From: Arachnomyces sp. PD_36
Lineage: Eukaryota > Ascomycota > Eurotiomycetes > Onygenales > Arachnomycetaceae
Assembly (NCBI GenBank): GCA_032988195.1
Contig: JANTQE010000036.1
Span: forward strand, 1 to 64,000
DNA length: 64,000 nt
Direction of reading: 5' to 3'
This document shows, piece by piece, positions 1 to 9,753 of the stretch. The position numbers were made by a program, and so were the translations under genes. The notes below the pieces were generated by a model that was not told the origin of the DNA, made no database searches, and was given only the letters and a program-made list of their open reading frames with translations. Each line of letters opens with the position of its first letter. Position 1 is the stretch's first letter.

Positions 1-210
1 GTGGAAGGTCTTTATCTTCGCGTCTGGTGATGGGGTGGGTTCGCCGGAGGTTGAGGTCTTGGACTCTGATGTTGGAGGGGTGCTGGCGGAGACGGCCTCG
101 GCGGTCTTAGCAACGGGTTCGACGGTGGCATAGGATCGGGATAAGATCGAGGGGTTGAAGAGAGGTCGGGAGGATGCCAGCAGGCGGGAGGTCGATCGAA
201 GGGAGGCCAT
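1..210 (-). CDS. sdh2: Succinate dehydrogenase iron-sulfur subunit, N-terminal fragment
   Basis: Only the first 70 codons lie in the window; the gene runs off the left edge. Complex II subunit that passes electrons from FAD to ubiquinone through Fe-S clusters in the mitochondrial inner membrane. The start at 208-210 opens a Ser/Arg-rich, acid-free leader (about residues 1-27, MASLRSTSRLLASSRP...) typical of a mitochondrial presequence. A Pro/Ser/Thr-rich linker follows, and the visible part ends in KIKTFH, which matches the start of the mature fungal protein before its conserved YRWNPD segment. No Cys ligand region is visible, so the call rests on the leader and this junction. Moderately sure. 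Confidence 0.72.
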   Translation of the reverse strand, partial: MASLRSTSRLLASSRPLFNPSILSRSYATVEPVAKTAEAVSASTPPTSESKTSTSGEPTPSPDAKIKTFH

Positions 211-1176
211 TGTTGCGGACGGAGAGCGGAGAGGGAGCAGCTTCAATGCAGTACAGTAGGGGATACAACCCAATGCAGATGTCGCTCTTCGACTGTGCAA
301 CTCTACCAATGCAGGTATGAACGGGTGGTCAAGCTCACTGTCGTCAATTCCGTAGTCGACTCTCTTTGTGGAGAAAAAGAAGTTGTTTCATTCGTCTTGT
401 GGCGTTACGAAGAATGACCTCGGGATGGACGTTCGGCACGGGTATTATGTCACGATTCTGTCCAATCACAGTCCCTGTATTACAACCAGCGCGAGAACTG
501 TCCGGAATCCCGAAATCTGAGCATCTGATGCCGAAGATGCGGCATTTAAGGGTTAGAAGTAGAAGATATGTATGGAGGAGAGGGTATATATCTCGTATAC
601 AGCTGCAAGCACGTATTTCTTTTCTAATTGTTCAATTGTCGCCTCCAAATCGTGAAGGGGAGAGATTTTAGTACTGGACCTGGACTGTCACGTGTGCCCG
701 AGAGAACCCGAAGTATCAGTCATGTGATTTAAGAAACACACTAGCCAAATATGGACTAGAGTTTTAAAGCTTGGCGTTCTTGACTGAGATCGCCGCTGAT
801 TGGCTGACCCCTGGATAACAGTCATATCGCAAGAGACGAAAGAAGAGATTCTTAAGATGGACAATTCGCTCTGTTGGAGTCACAATTGGGAATTGAGTAC
901 TTCTGTCGAGGCCTACTGCCCTGTAAGACAGCCGTAATATAATTCTAAAGATATGTTGGTAGTAGTTGAATGGGAACGCCATCACCCAACACCCCTGCTA
1001 CCCTGGCGCAATTTCCCCTGTACAACTCAACGATGCGAACCGCTCTCGCGCCTCGACCCTGAGTGAACCTCTTTCTTGACGACAATAGTAATGAGAACTA
1101 CAATGGGTCTTATCCCGCGACACCTCGACCTCTATTAAGATTAAACATCCGATATCTTCTATCCTGACCCTCCGAG
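211..1176. other. Intergenic region between sdh2 and the RlpA-like gene
   Basis: Divergent promoter region for the sdh2 fragment (minus) and the RlpA-like gene (plus). Short open frames are present, but none shows family resemblance, splice-supported extension or biased composition. No RNA gene or repeat was recognised. Confidence 0.5.
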
Positions 1177-2050
1177 ATGGGAGTACCGGAGGATTCCGTC
1201 TCCACCCTCCAAGACGACTCCGCATACGATGCGAAAGTCATCGAGAACGACCACTACCCCCCCATCCAACGCCCAGCGCAAACCGCAAACCCCCTTTCAT
1301 CCGTACCAAAACGGAAACCCGTCCCCCAAACAACCGTCGTACCGGTCGACGACTCCGTCGAAGATGTGCCGGAGCCGGATTACGGATACTCATTCCCGAG
1401 ACGGGAAGTCCGGGTTGGTAGATTCGTGATACCTATCCCTTTCGCGGGGAATAGGCGGAAGCAATATATTCTGGGCGGAGTGGTGGGCGGTGTTATACTC
1501 CTGGCTTTGATAATTGGGTTGGCTGTGGGGTTGACGATGAAGAAGTGAGTGCTGCGGACGCTTTTCGCGCGCATCCCATTGATATACTAGTAACTAACAT
1601 TAACGTTCTAGGAACGGCTCCTCAAACCTCCCTCTCCCGACATCCCATGGCGGCCCCTACACCGGAGACCTAACATACTACACCCCCGCCCTCGGCTCAT
1701 GCGGTATAACTAGCAATAGCGACGAACCAGTATGCGCTGTGTCGCATTACATCTTCGATGCAGCGAGTGTGGGTTCAAATCCTAATGCGAATCCACTGTG
1801 TGGATTAAAGATCCGATTGAAACGCGGAGAGGCGAGTGTGGATGTTACTGTTGTTGATCGATGTATGTTTCCTGTTATACATAACCCAGTTTCTTTTCCA
1901 TTGGCTAACTACTATACAGGTGTCGGTTGCGAGGCGACAGACATCGATGTCTCGGAGAGTGTGTTCGCTGATCTTGCTGCCATGGAGCTGGGCAGGGTCG
2001 ATGTCCAGTGGGCGTGGTTGCAGGATGCTCCTGTAGTTATGCCATCATAG
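1177..2050 (+). CDS. Membrane-anchored RlpA-like double-psi beta-barrel protein
   Basis: Three exons by splice signals: 1177-1544, 1612-1862 and 1920-2050 (donors gtgagt and gtatgt), giving 249 residues. About 95 cytosolic-looking polar, Pro-rich residues precede a single hydrophobic helix (about 96-120, rich in Gly, Val, Ile and Leu). The C-terminal half is a compact double-psi beta-barrel of the RlpA/barwin/expansin-like class: GDLTYY near its start, paired cysteines, VVDRCVGC spanning the second intron, and the closing pattern DIDVSESVF...ELGRVDVQW. In fungi this fold occurs in small secreted or wall-associated proteins; enzymatic activity is not implied. The topology suggests a type II membrane protein with the barrel outside, unlike the usual signal-peptide forms. 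Confidence 0.87.
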
Positions 2051-2312
2051 GAGATGGGTGTATGACCTGTTAGCCTGATTATCTGCTATGTGCTGGCCCA
2101 TCTTGTTTCTAGAATTTCGCGTGGAGCTTGGAGCCTTTGGTGTGTCGACGCTGGATGTCGTCGCTGGCGTTTCCATTTAATATTCTTTTCCCTTGCGCTC
2201 TCCCCTTTTTAAGGGACGCTATGATACCCAATGATTCGTTACAAATCTAATAACGCTATTTATCTTCACATTTACCTTCATTTCCGGATGCCAATGACAT
2301 TTAAACGGACGA

Positions 2313-3970
2313 CTAGTATTCCGGCCAATCCGGGTCGACTTCCCGTTTCCAGGCCCGAAATCCACCACGGATATCGCGCACAGATCTCTGGCCTCCACGG
2401 TCTAGGCCCCTTTGTCTCATTTTTTGCACAGCAATCTGGGAGTCATTCCCAAGGCGGCATACGACATATATCGGTGTGTCGGGCGTAGATGAAGCAATCT
2501 CAGGGGGTAGCCATGACGGAAGGACGTCAGTACTTGTATCCGAATCCCCTGACGCAGTGGCCGGGTTCTTAGGCTGATGGGCGGATGAAAGGATTGTTGA
2601 GATCGGGATATTGATGCTGTTTTCTAGATTGCAAATATCGAACTGGACCTTTTCACGGACGTCAATCATTATCGGCGACTTCGATACGGATGTGCCCTCA
2701 GGACCACTGTGTAACTTTTGGTATTCCAATGGAGAAATGCGTTCCTCGGGGGATAGCACGTTAGGGGAACTGGCGGAGCCGCAGAATAATACATAATCCA
2801 TAGACCCGCATTTTAAGGAGTCGAGACTAATCTTTGACTCTGAAGAGCATGATATGCAAGCTTTCCGACGAGATCGTAGACGGATAGCGCGGAAAGGGGG
2901 GGTGGAGTATGCTGAAAAGAGATGGAGGTAGGGAGGTTCGGTTGGTGCAGCCGATGACGAAGAGGTGCTCATGCCTACTACTGATTCTTCCGGTTTTGGA
3001 AAAGCAGTTATAACCTTTATCGCCTCTAGAGCTTGCATCACTCCCATAGTCCCGACCACTGGGCCAAGTATCCCCCCATCCGCACAGGAAACCACTCCGT
3101 CAGCTGGTGGGGGGTTGGGAAAGACGCATCGATAGCATGGACCGCCGGTAGAATCTCCTGGTGGTCGTGGGGGGTTATTGAGCACCATCAATTGGCCTTC
3201 TGTGCGGAGGGCTGATGCAGACACGAGTGGTTTACCGAGCAGGACTGCTGTGTCCGAGATTAGGTATCGGGTTGCGGGGTTATCTGTACAGTCGAGGATA
3301 ATATCGTATCCCGCGAAAATATCCGGGGCGTTTTCAGGGGTAAGATGGGATCGATATGGTATGTATTTCGGGTGAAGGTTTAGCCTTAAGTTGGACATCT
3401 TGTCAGCGTGTAGTCCACTTTGTAGTGCCTCGTCGTCCATAGATACTCCATAGATACTCACTCTTGTAGATATTGTATAGCGCTATCAACCTTATATTTT
3501 CCAACATTCTCAGTGCGATGTAATACCTGGCGATGAAGATTGGAAGCTTCAACAGTATCCCCGTCTACAAGTCCAATTGTCCCCACCCCAGCGCCAGCCA
3601 GGTACACCGCAGCAGGGCATCCAAGACCACCGGCACCAACTAACAAAACAGAGGACGAGCGGAGTTTCAACTGGCCTATAGTTTCAAATGATTAGTATAG
3701 CGCCAATATCCGTGGACAGCGGGGCCATACAGCACCTTGAATGCCCATCTGGGGAACAATCATTTGCCTCCCATAGCGTTTATATTCTTCGAGTGAGAGT
3801 GGCCACTTTCGGCCTGTCTTCGTTATGTTGTCCCCATTATGTAGCTTTGTGGTAGTCTCTGCTGTCTCTGATTTCTCTTCAAGCGCAGCGAGGTCCTTCT
3901 TCAGACGGGCAAGCTGATCTTCGGTGGCGGCGATCTGCTGGCGAAGGTTTTCGATCTCCTTCATATCCAC
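2313..3970 (-). CDS. uba4: Adenylyltransferase and sulfurtransferase Uba4/MOCS3
   Basis: E1-like enzyme that adenylates and thiocarboxylates Urm1 and the small molybdopterin-synthase subunit, for tRNA thiolation and molybdenum-cofactor synthesis in the cytosol. Exons 3736-3970, 3462-3675 and 2313-3384 give 506 residues. Order: N-terminal coiled coil (about 1-35), then YKRYGRQ and the ThiF/E1 domain with nucleotide loop GAGGLGCP, DGDTVEASNLHRQ and DCTDNPATRY. Zinc Cys pairs follow (CYRC and CISC), then a C-terminal rhodanese domain with DVRE and the active-site Cys in CRLGNDSQ. The intron 1 donor is read as G|GTGCTG, because only that restores the conserved GIQGQLKL; it is a weak donor. Intron 2 (3385-3461) has a good donor and CGCTGAC branch. 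Orthologous to Aspergillus cnxF. Confidence 0.93.
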
Positions 3971-4691
3971 GCTGTCTTTTCCCCTTTGTCTGTGAAATCT
4001 AACAGCCGGCGGAATTTTTACTCGTGGTACCTGGTTAACGGCTTTTTTTAAGTATTCGTATCAAAGCTGTGAGGGGGAAGTTGAGAACGCGAACTGGCAG
4101 AAATATAAATGTGGGGTTTATCCATCTTATCTCAAAGATCTCCGAGCCCACTGCGGCCAGGACATCGATATCAACGCTGATAAGGGTGAAAGTGGCCAAA
4201 ATTCTACCAGGAGCCATTCCGACTACGATGAGGTTTCTAAAGGAGAGCTCGGCCTCAGAGACTTGAGCTTTATTTACTCGATCTTAGCAATATAAATATA
4301 TTTACATCTCAGGATGGGCTGGTCTCCCGGATAAGAGTATTTGAGCGACGACGTCCTGGTCTCGTCTGCTCTCCACAGGCGAAGTAGGAGGTGAAGACTC
4401 TTTACGCAACTATCCTGTCCGTACACACGAGAGGATATAGCTAGAGTGTGTAATTGTCCCCTTACCAGCAAACCCATGGTACTCTATTTCCGACGAGAAT
4501 CTCCATCAAGAGGAAAGACCGCCATGCGGTATGCCCACTTGGTGGGATTGCTATTCAAGGCGGGGGTTGAATAATGCCAAACCAAAACTTGGATATGTCG
4601 TATGCAGTCACATCCGATGACCAGGCACCAAATAGGGAGTCCCGTGGCGGTGGATATGAAAAGCGTGGGGTGGTGCACCCACGACACTCTT
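3971..4691. other. Intergenic region
   Basis: Between the start of uba4 and the 3' end of slx9, so it holds the uba4 promoter and the slx9 terminator region. Short overlapping open frames on both strands show no coding character. Nothing else recognised. Confidence 0.5.
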
Positions 4692-5292
4692 TTACTTCCC
4701 CGCCTTGAATTCGGGGTTTTGGTCCATCGTCTGAGAAATGAAGCTTCTCAGCGCAGCCCATCTTCCGGAGCTAGCCGCTGTATCATCCGCCCTGGGAACA
4801 CTTGTGTTCTGTACAGCGGGAGGCTGAGCACCAGCCATCTGAGCCATGTTTTTGCCGAATCGTTCTCTCTCCACCTTATCCAACTTGTCTTTCCTCTTCA
4901 TCGCGCCTGGGCGATGCTTCAAGCTCTTATGCTTGATGATATTAACTTGACTGTTTCCACCATCCTGCTCTGCATTCTCGGCCTGGGGTAGCGCATCGGC
5001 TAGTGAGTCGAGGTTTGCGACAAGTTTCTTCGAGGGTCGTCTGCGCTTGAGTGTTTTCTTGTTCCCCTTCTCAATTTTGGAGAGAAACGTGCTGTGCTTG
5101 ATCTCGCGCTTATCCCTCTTGTTGGTCCGGAATTGGTCTTCGAAGTGACCGGTGACTGTGGTGCTGGCTTTGGGTTTCTGCGTGGAGGCTTTTGAGGCTT
5201 TTGCTCGCGCGGTCTTTGGACGTACTGGAGCCTAGATGAAGTCAGCAACTTGCCATCGATGAGAGTAATGGGTTTAAGGTATCGCATACCAT
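4692..5292 (-). CDS. slx9: Ribosome biogenesis protein Slx9
   Basis: Nucleolar/pre-40S factor that assists small-subunit RNA processing and export. The coding exon 4692-5231 is joined to a first coding exon made only of the ATG (5290-5292). The 58-nt intron between them (5232-5289) has donor gtatgc, branch GCTGAC and acceptor CTAG, and splicing gives MAPVRPKTARAK. The 180-residue product is very basic: GHFEDQF and STFLSKIEKGNKKTLKRRRPSKKL, then HRPGAMKRKDKLDKVERERFG, and ends with the family signature RWAALRSFISQTM. Without the ATG-only exon no in-frame start precedes the conserved N-terminus, so gene finders could truncate it to an internal Met at 4922. Confidence 0.9.
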
Positions 5293-6463
5293 ATTGGATT
5301 TCCCTCAAAGTTCGACCTCTTATCCGATACTTCCTTCCCTTGCTTGATCTAGATATCAGAACTTGAACAAAAGTCAAAACGAACTCCTCTTAGTCATCCC
5401 ACCTCCAGCCCTAAGCCCTAGATCCCGACCGTCTTGGCAAAATCTCGGGTTTCTCCTTTCGGGAGTCCAGACTCTTCGATCTTGCTTCACCGCTCGGCGC
5501 TCGCACATGTGCTTTTCTCTCAACAATCCTAGAAATCCGTCGAGTCCTGATTCGGATCTGATCAGAGCCATGTGCGCTTCCCGATGAGGAGAATCGTGAT
5601 GTTAACCAAGAAAGTTGTCAAAAGTCGAATTTCGTTTTGCATCGATTGGCCGTTTCCCGCTTTCGGTTTGGCACCATCAACAGTGTACTGTATCTGGCCT
5701 AGTGCCCCCCGGTTCGGGTTTAATGCAAGCCCAATCTCCCTACTATCCCACAACCGCCGAATCATCATTTCCGACTCGCTCGGAAAAATCCCACTCCCAG
5801 GGGAGAGCTCCCCATAAAGTCGCGCCAACCTCACTCTTCTCGATATACGGATAAAGACCTCCATCTTCCCTTCGTCATGCACGCACTTCTTCATTCATTT
5901 TCTTTTCTTCATTTTGCTTCTCTTTTTCGCCGATGACCCCCGTTTTTCCTTGTTCTCGCATTCTCGTAGCCTTTCATTCTCGACGAATGTCTGGTTGAAG
6001 TTTGTCAGCTCTCAGGGTTTCAACGTACATAGTGATGGTTATGGCTCGCCCCAGGTATGTCACTACGGGAGATCGCCAGGGAATGTCTCCACTAATTCAA
6101 ATACTAGTAGACTCCATCAACGCTCCTTATTGAGACTCCAAAACCGCCAGTCTTAATATATCGAGTACTATGCTGTACCATACTAAACGATATCTCTTAA
6201 TCAATACATATATCTCCTAAAACCTCCCCTAAACTTTGTTATATCGCAATAATTTGCTGACAAACTACCAGCCCAACATCAGAACACCTGACAGAAACAC
6301 GACGACAAAATCCAAGTCCGTTTCTAACGGGGTACCTCCAAAATCCGACAAACAAGCTATCCTTTATAGAGAACGAAGGAATACTATACAGAACAATCGC
6401 CTGGGTTAATACCTCTTCGGTGAGATAAATCAAAGCTGAATTAAACATACCAAGCTACCACTT
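5293..6463. other. Intergenic region containing a dispersed repeat copy
   Basis: Upstream region of slx9 and 3' side of the next minus-strand gene. Apart from the repeat at 5464-5613 it shows no supported gene. A spliceable mini-frame near 6033-6156 (ATG, donor gtatgt, acceptor ctag) would encode about 22 residues and has no recognisable homology. Confidence 0.45.
5464..5613. repeat. Diverged dispersed repeat, copy 1
   Basis: About 150 bp aligning by eye with 11729-11868 in the same orientation. Shared blocks include agtccagactct, caacaatcct, agagccatgtg and gagaatcgtgatgt. The minus strand of both copies can be read as a related short peptide (MAL-R...L..F.GLL..KH), but neither is a convincing gene. 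The copy starts about 170 bp upstream of the slx9 start codon. Identity looks to be near three quarters; that figure is an estimate. Confidence 0.75.
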
Positions 6464-6838
6464 TTAATTCTCAAGGACGCCAGCGTCCCTCAAAGCATCG
6501 AGGGCTTCCTTTGTCCATTCCTGGCATCGCCTCAATGGTTGCTGGGGATACAGACGCCTTGCTCCCTCGAACTGCTTCTGAGGCGGCTCGATTGCGTTAC
6601 AAATCCCCTCAACGCGGGGATAGTTGGCATGCGTGGTTTTCCCGAGGTATTCCTGCTTGACGAAAGACTCGGAATTCTCGGGCTTTTTCGCCCGTTTGTG
6701 GTCGTGCTTCATCCCCTGTTGGATGTTTCCGGAAACCTGATAGATGAAACCGCTCTCGTCCGCATTTGTTTCAAAGAAAATTGCAAGGTGATCGCGGGGC
6801 ATGCCCTCGTAGAAGACCAAATATACGTTATAAGACAC
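6464..6838 (-). CDS. Small uncharacterised fungal protein, start unclear
   Basis: Open frame of about 124 codons that looks like a fungal-only family of unknown function, from remembered pattern only: YNVYLVFYEG near the start, HLAIFFET, GFIYQVSGNIQQGM, ANYPRVEGIC, and near the end LRRCQEWTKEAL. No signal peptide, membrane helix or catalytic motif is evident. The conserved frame continues upstream of 6838 to an acceptor (CCCATAG, about 6857), with a donor gtaagt further up, but no in-frame ATG is found before the conserved block. The codons at its start are GTG (6838) and CTG. The first in-frame ATG falls inside the block at EGM, about 11 residues in. Start loss, a near-cognate start or a missed 5' exon are all possible. 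Confidence 0.6.
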   Translation of the reverse strand: MSYNVYLVFYEGMPRDHLAIFFETNADESGFIYQVSGNIQQGMKHDHKRAKKPENSESFVKQEYLGKTTHANYPRVEGICNAIEPPQKQFEGARRLYPQQPLRRCQEWTKEALDALRDAGVLEN

Positions 6839-7892
6839 CTTGGGCTTCAGGGAGGTGTATCCTATGGGAAAATAAGTTAGGCGTCAGGAGACGTACATGG
6901 GGTTGGGGTCAACTTACGATAGTGTAAAAGTGGTAGGCCAACTTCCGAGAGCGAGTTGAGATTTATGGAAAGGGAGGTGTAAGCAGGGAAACAGAAACGA
7001 TTAATGGGTCTGTCTGGCTTGTTACTTGGGGAGGAAAGGGCTTGTAACTTCTGTCCGTTATCACTTGATTGATCTGGTTTTTCTCAAGACAAAGAGCAAG
7101 AATTTGCACTCTTTATATAGATACTACCTGAGTACGGAGAGTTGCGGGTTCGCTGGCGAGCATAAACCAAGACGCTTGGAGTGCCGCCCAGGTTTCGAAC
7201 CACAGTTCGCATTGGAAACCTCACAGCCAGTGATTTAGAGCTATCGCAAGGTCAATGAGACTGCGGAGGTGAGGTGGGACAGAGTTAACGCCCGCCGTTC
7301 CACAGGATTTGCATCATGCATATGGGGTGACAGCCTCTAAGATGCTTCTAGTGCCGCCCAAGTTTAGAACCACAGTTCGCAGTGAAAACCTCATAGCCAG
7401 TGATTAAAGATATCGCAAAGCCAATGAGGCTGCGAAGGTGGGATAGAATTAACGCCCGCTGTTGCACAGGATTTGCGCCATGCATATGGGTGACAGCCTC
7501 GATGCTGCGGTTAAAATTCGGTCACACAGATCTACATTAGACTCGCTGTGGACGCAAGGAAGCCAGTATATACGCGCTGGTTTCATGTTTCACTCGTTGG
7601 TAATCCCCCCCTTCTTAATAGAATGATTGAACTATTAAGGTTTAAAGATCAGGGTATCGCGGGCCGTTTGGATTTGTTCTATTTTTGGTCAGGGAACTTG
7701 AAACTTCACACAAGCCTGTCAAGCCACGGCGCTTAATATTTGTGAACTCCAGCTTCTCTCGTCAGCCAATTAAATACCCGCCGCTTCTGTTCAAAATAAA
7801 ACACTTAGAAAAAGACGGAAAGTGTCAACTTTCCACACCTTTTCCCCGAGTTCCATCTAATTCCCAAGGACTCTTATGCCGTTCCATCAACG
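6839..7892. other. Intergenic region with imperfect tandem repeat
   Basis: Holds the two-unit repeat listed separately and the promoter region of the downstream phosphotransferase gene. Small frames here are open by chance; one ends inside repeat unit 1. No RNA gene could be confirmed. Confidence 0.5.
7181..7500. repeat. Two imperfect tandem units of a tRNA-like or SINE-like repeat
   Basis: Unit 1 at 7181-7337 and unit 2 at 7351-7500, in direct orientation with a period of about 170 bp. Both start with gtgccgccca and end with gacagcctc. Shared blocks include aaccacagttcgca, agccagtgatt and cacaggatttgc. On the minus strand unit 1 carries GGTTCGAAACC, which matches a pol III B box, and GCGGCAC, like a tRNA acceptor 3' strand. 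Unit 2 has lost the B box (agtttagaacc). The remaining sequence does not fold into an intact cloverleaf by eye, so a tRNA gene is not called. Confidence 0.72.
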
Positions 7893-8756
7893 ATGAATTC
7901 GATCTCTCTACCATATTTCGCGGATCCTGAGACATTGCCTCATCCTCTCCCAACTTTGAACGAGATACATCATTCTCAGGATGTGATCTACAAACGTGGC
8001 GGCTGCAAGATCGTCGGTGTTGGCCCATACGCTGTGAAATACGGGCCTCAGGTTGAACTCATTGAAGGAGAGAACATGCTCTTGGTAGCTCACTCCACGT
8101 CCGTGCCTGTGCCTAAGGTTTATGGGTTGTTCAAAGACGACGCAAACAAAGCGGGCTACATAGTCATGGAACGAATAGCCGGGAAATCTTTGAAATCAGA
8201 ATGGTCGTCGCTCAGCAATACGCAAAAAGAGGCTATTGTGACGAAGCTAGGGAAATATATGGAAGAGCTACGAAGCCTTCCATCTCCTGGAGGATATTGC
8301 AGTGTCGGGAATCGACCGTTACTCGACTATCTTTTCTGGAATGATGATATGCCTGAGAAGATTGACGGCCCATTTGACACGGAAGAAGAGCTTAATGCAT
8401 CGCTGTTAAAAAAATACATCTTCAACAACGGCTCGAAGTACAAAGCAGAATTCTACAAGCAGCGCCTGCCCTCAATTTTCCGAGATCATCCACCACGATT
8501 TACTCATGGCGATTTCCAGCGGAAGAACATTGCACTGCGGTCAGTTGGTGATACGGAATCAGATGTCGATCTCGTTCTTCTTGACTGGGAGCTTTCGGGA
8601 TGGTACCCGAGCTATTGGGAGTACTCGAGAGCTGTAAATGCTTGTGGTCGATGGGACGACGACTGGTGTTTGACGATCAATAAAATTTTCGCACCAGAGC
8701 TGTACTCGAATGAATGGACATGGATGAATATGCTTCTTGTTGAGTTGTGGTCGTAG
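7893..8756 (+). CDS. Aminoglycoside-phosphotransferase-like (APH) kinase-fold protein
   Basis: Single-exon gene of 287 residues. Fungal member of the phosphotransferase enzyme family; the natural substrate is unknown, and these proteins are not established resistance enzymes. An N-lobe hinge-like segment YIVMERIAG lies near residue 90. The catalytic loop is THGDFQRKNI, with base Asp 207 and Asn 212, and the metal-binding Asp 231 is in LLDWELSGWYPSYWEY. The length and the WS ending fit the fungal family, so it looks complete. It sits between the tandem repeat and a GC/G-rich tract, in the repeat-bearing accessory block, with no evident operon-like partner. Confidence 0.9.
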   Translation: MNSISLPYFADPETLPHPLPTLNEIHHSQDVIYKRGGCKIVGVGPYAVKYGPQVELIEGENMLLVAHSTSVPVPKVYGLFKDDANKAGYIVMERIAGKSLKSEWSSLSNTQKEAIVTKLGKYMEELRSLPSPGGYCSVGNRPLLDYLFWNDDMPEKIDGPFDTEEELNASLLKKYIFNNGSKYKAEFYKQRLPSIFRDHPPRFTHGDFQRKNIALRSVGDTESDVDLVLLDWELSGWYPSYWEYSRAVNACGRWDDDWCLTINKIFAPELYSNEWTWMNMLLVELWS

Positions 8757-9753
8757 GGAAGCTGTGCTGGGACGGAAGCAGAACACTCTATTTACCAGTC
8801 GTTCAAGTTGCTAGCTATGGGACACTTGATTATTTTATCTTCAAAACTATTATGCTTCGTACGTTAAGCTCTCTCTTAGCGCACCATCCCCAGTCTTATT
8901 GTGAACCTCGCTGGGCCACTACGAAACATGTAATAGTGTGCGGGTCTGCCTGGGAGGCATCTCACAACGGGGGCGCCGGCCTGGCGGCCGGGCCGGGGGC
9001 CCTAGATCACAATGAGCCCTATTGTGCCTCCGATTGAGCCTCTATTGAGCCTCTGCTTTCATCCGGATAGGATTAAGCCCTCACCCCCCACCCCCTTTTT
9101 GAAATTTTTGATCGGGTTGAGATTTGGGGGTAGATAGGGGTTATATTGGGGATTAGATGGGGTTAGATGAGGGTTATATGAGAGGTATAGCTCCAGTCAA
9201 TGAAAACTTGATGTTCTGTCGGATTGCTTACGTACTTAGGTGTGACACCGTCTTTGTCGATAGAGTGAGGCAAACTAGTGCGAATAACGAATTACGATTG
9301 ACTCAGAAGTTGAACAACGAAATATGATTGATTGATGTCAAGTCTTGACAAAAAGAGGATCTGATTCTACAGGGAAATTTACTATGAACGCTAAAAACTC
9401 TAGAATCCCACGTGATCGGACTTTGGCTTGGAATCCGTGTGATCTAGGGCATTTGTTCGCAGGGGTTGGGGGCAGCCTACTAGGGATCTTCAAAGACTAG
9501 ATAGGGAATATATAAGTTGTCAGTGTGAAACTAATATCGTCTGTACAAGCTGTAGAGGCCGAGAGAGGAGTCAGCGTACTCACACTATGCCAAGACCTGC
9601 TCAGCCAAAAAGAATAGTAGTCACAAAGCGGGTCTCAATTCCTTGAATGTCATTTCTTGCGCGCTCCAAAAGCGTTAATTACCTTTCTTTCCAAAAGAGA
9701 GGAAGTTGGAGGAACCAAAAAAGAAAGAGCCGCGGTCAGAGACGTTTCAAAAG
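8757..9753. other. Repeat-like intergenic tract with GC island and G-rich strand
   Basis: Holds a GC-rich patch at about 8968-9002, built on overlapping GGCGCC/GGCCGG units, flanked by CACAAT and ATTGTG inverted halves. Degenerate copies of attgagcctct follow (9024-9056). At about 9118-9195 comes a G-run tract on the plus strand with spaced TTAG/TTAT (gggttagatgagggttat). Composition differs sharply from the surrounding AT-richer DNA. This could be a transposon remnant, but no terminal repeats or transposase were recognised. Confidence 0.5.

Noticed and set aside
7181..7260. tRNA gene on the minus strand
   Set aside because: B-box-like and acceptor-like ends are present, but the T stem has mismatches, the 5' acceptor strand does not pair, and no anticodon arm is clear.
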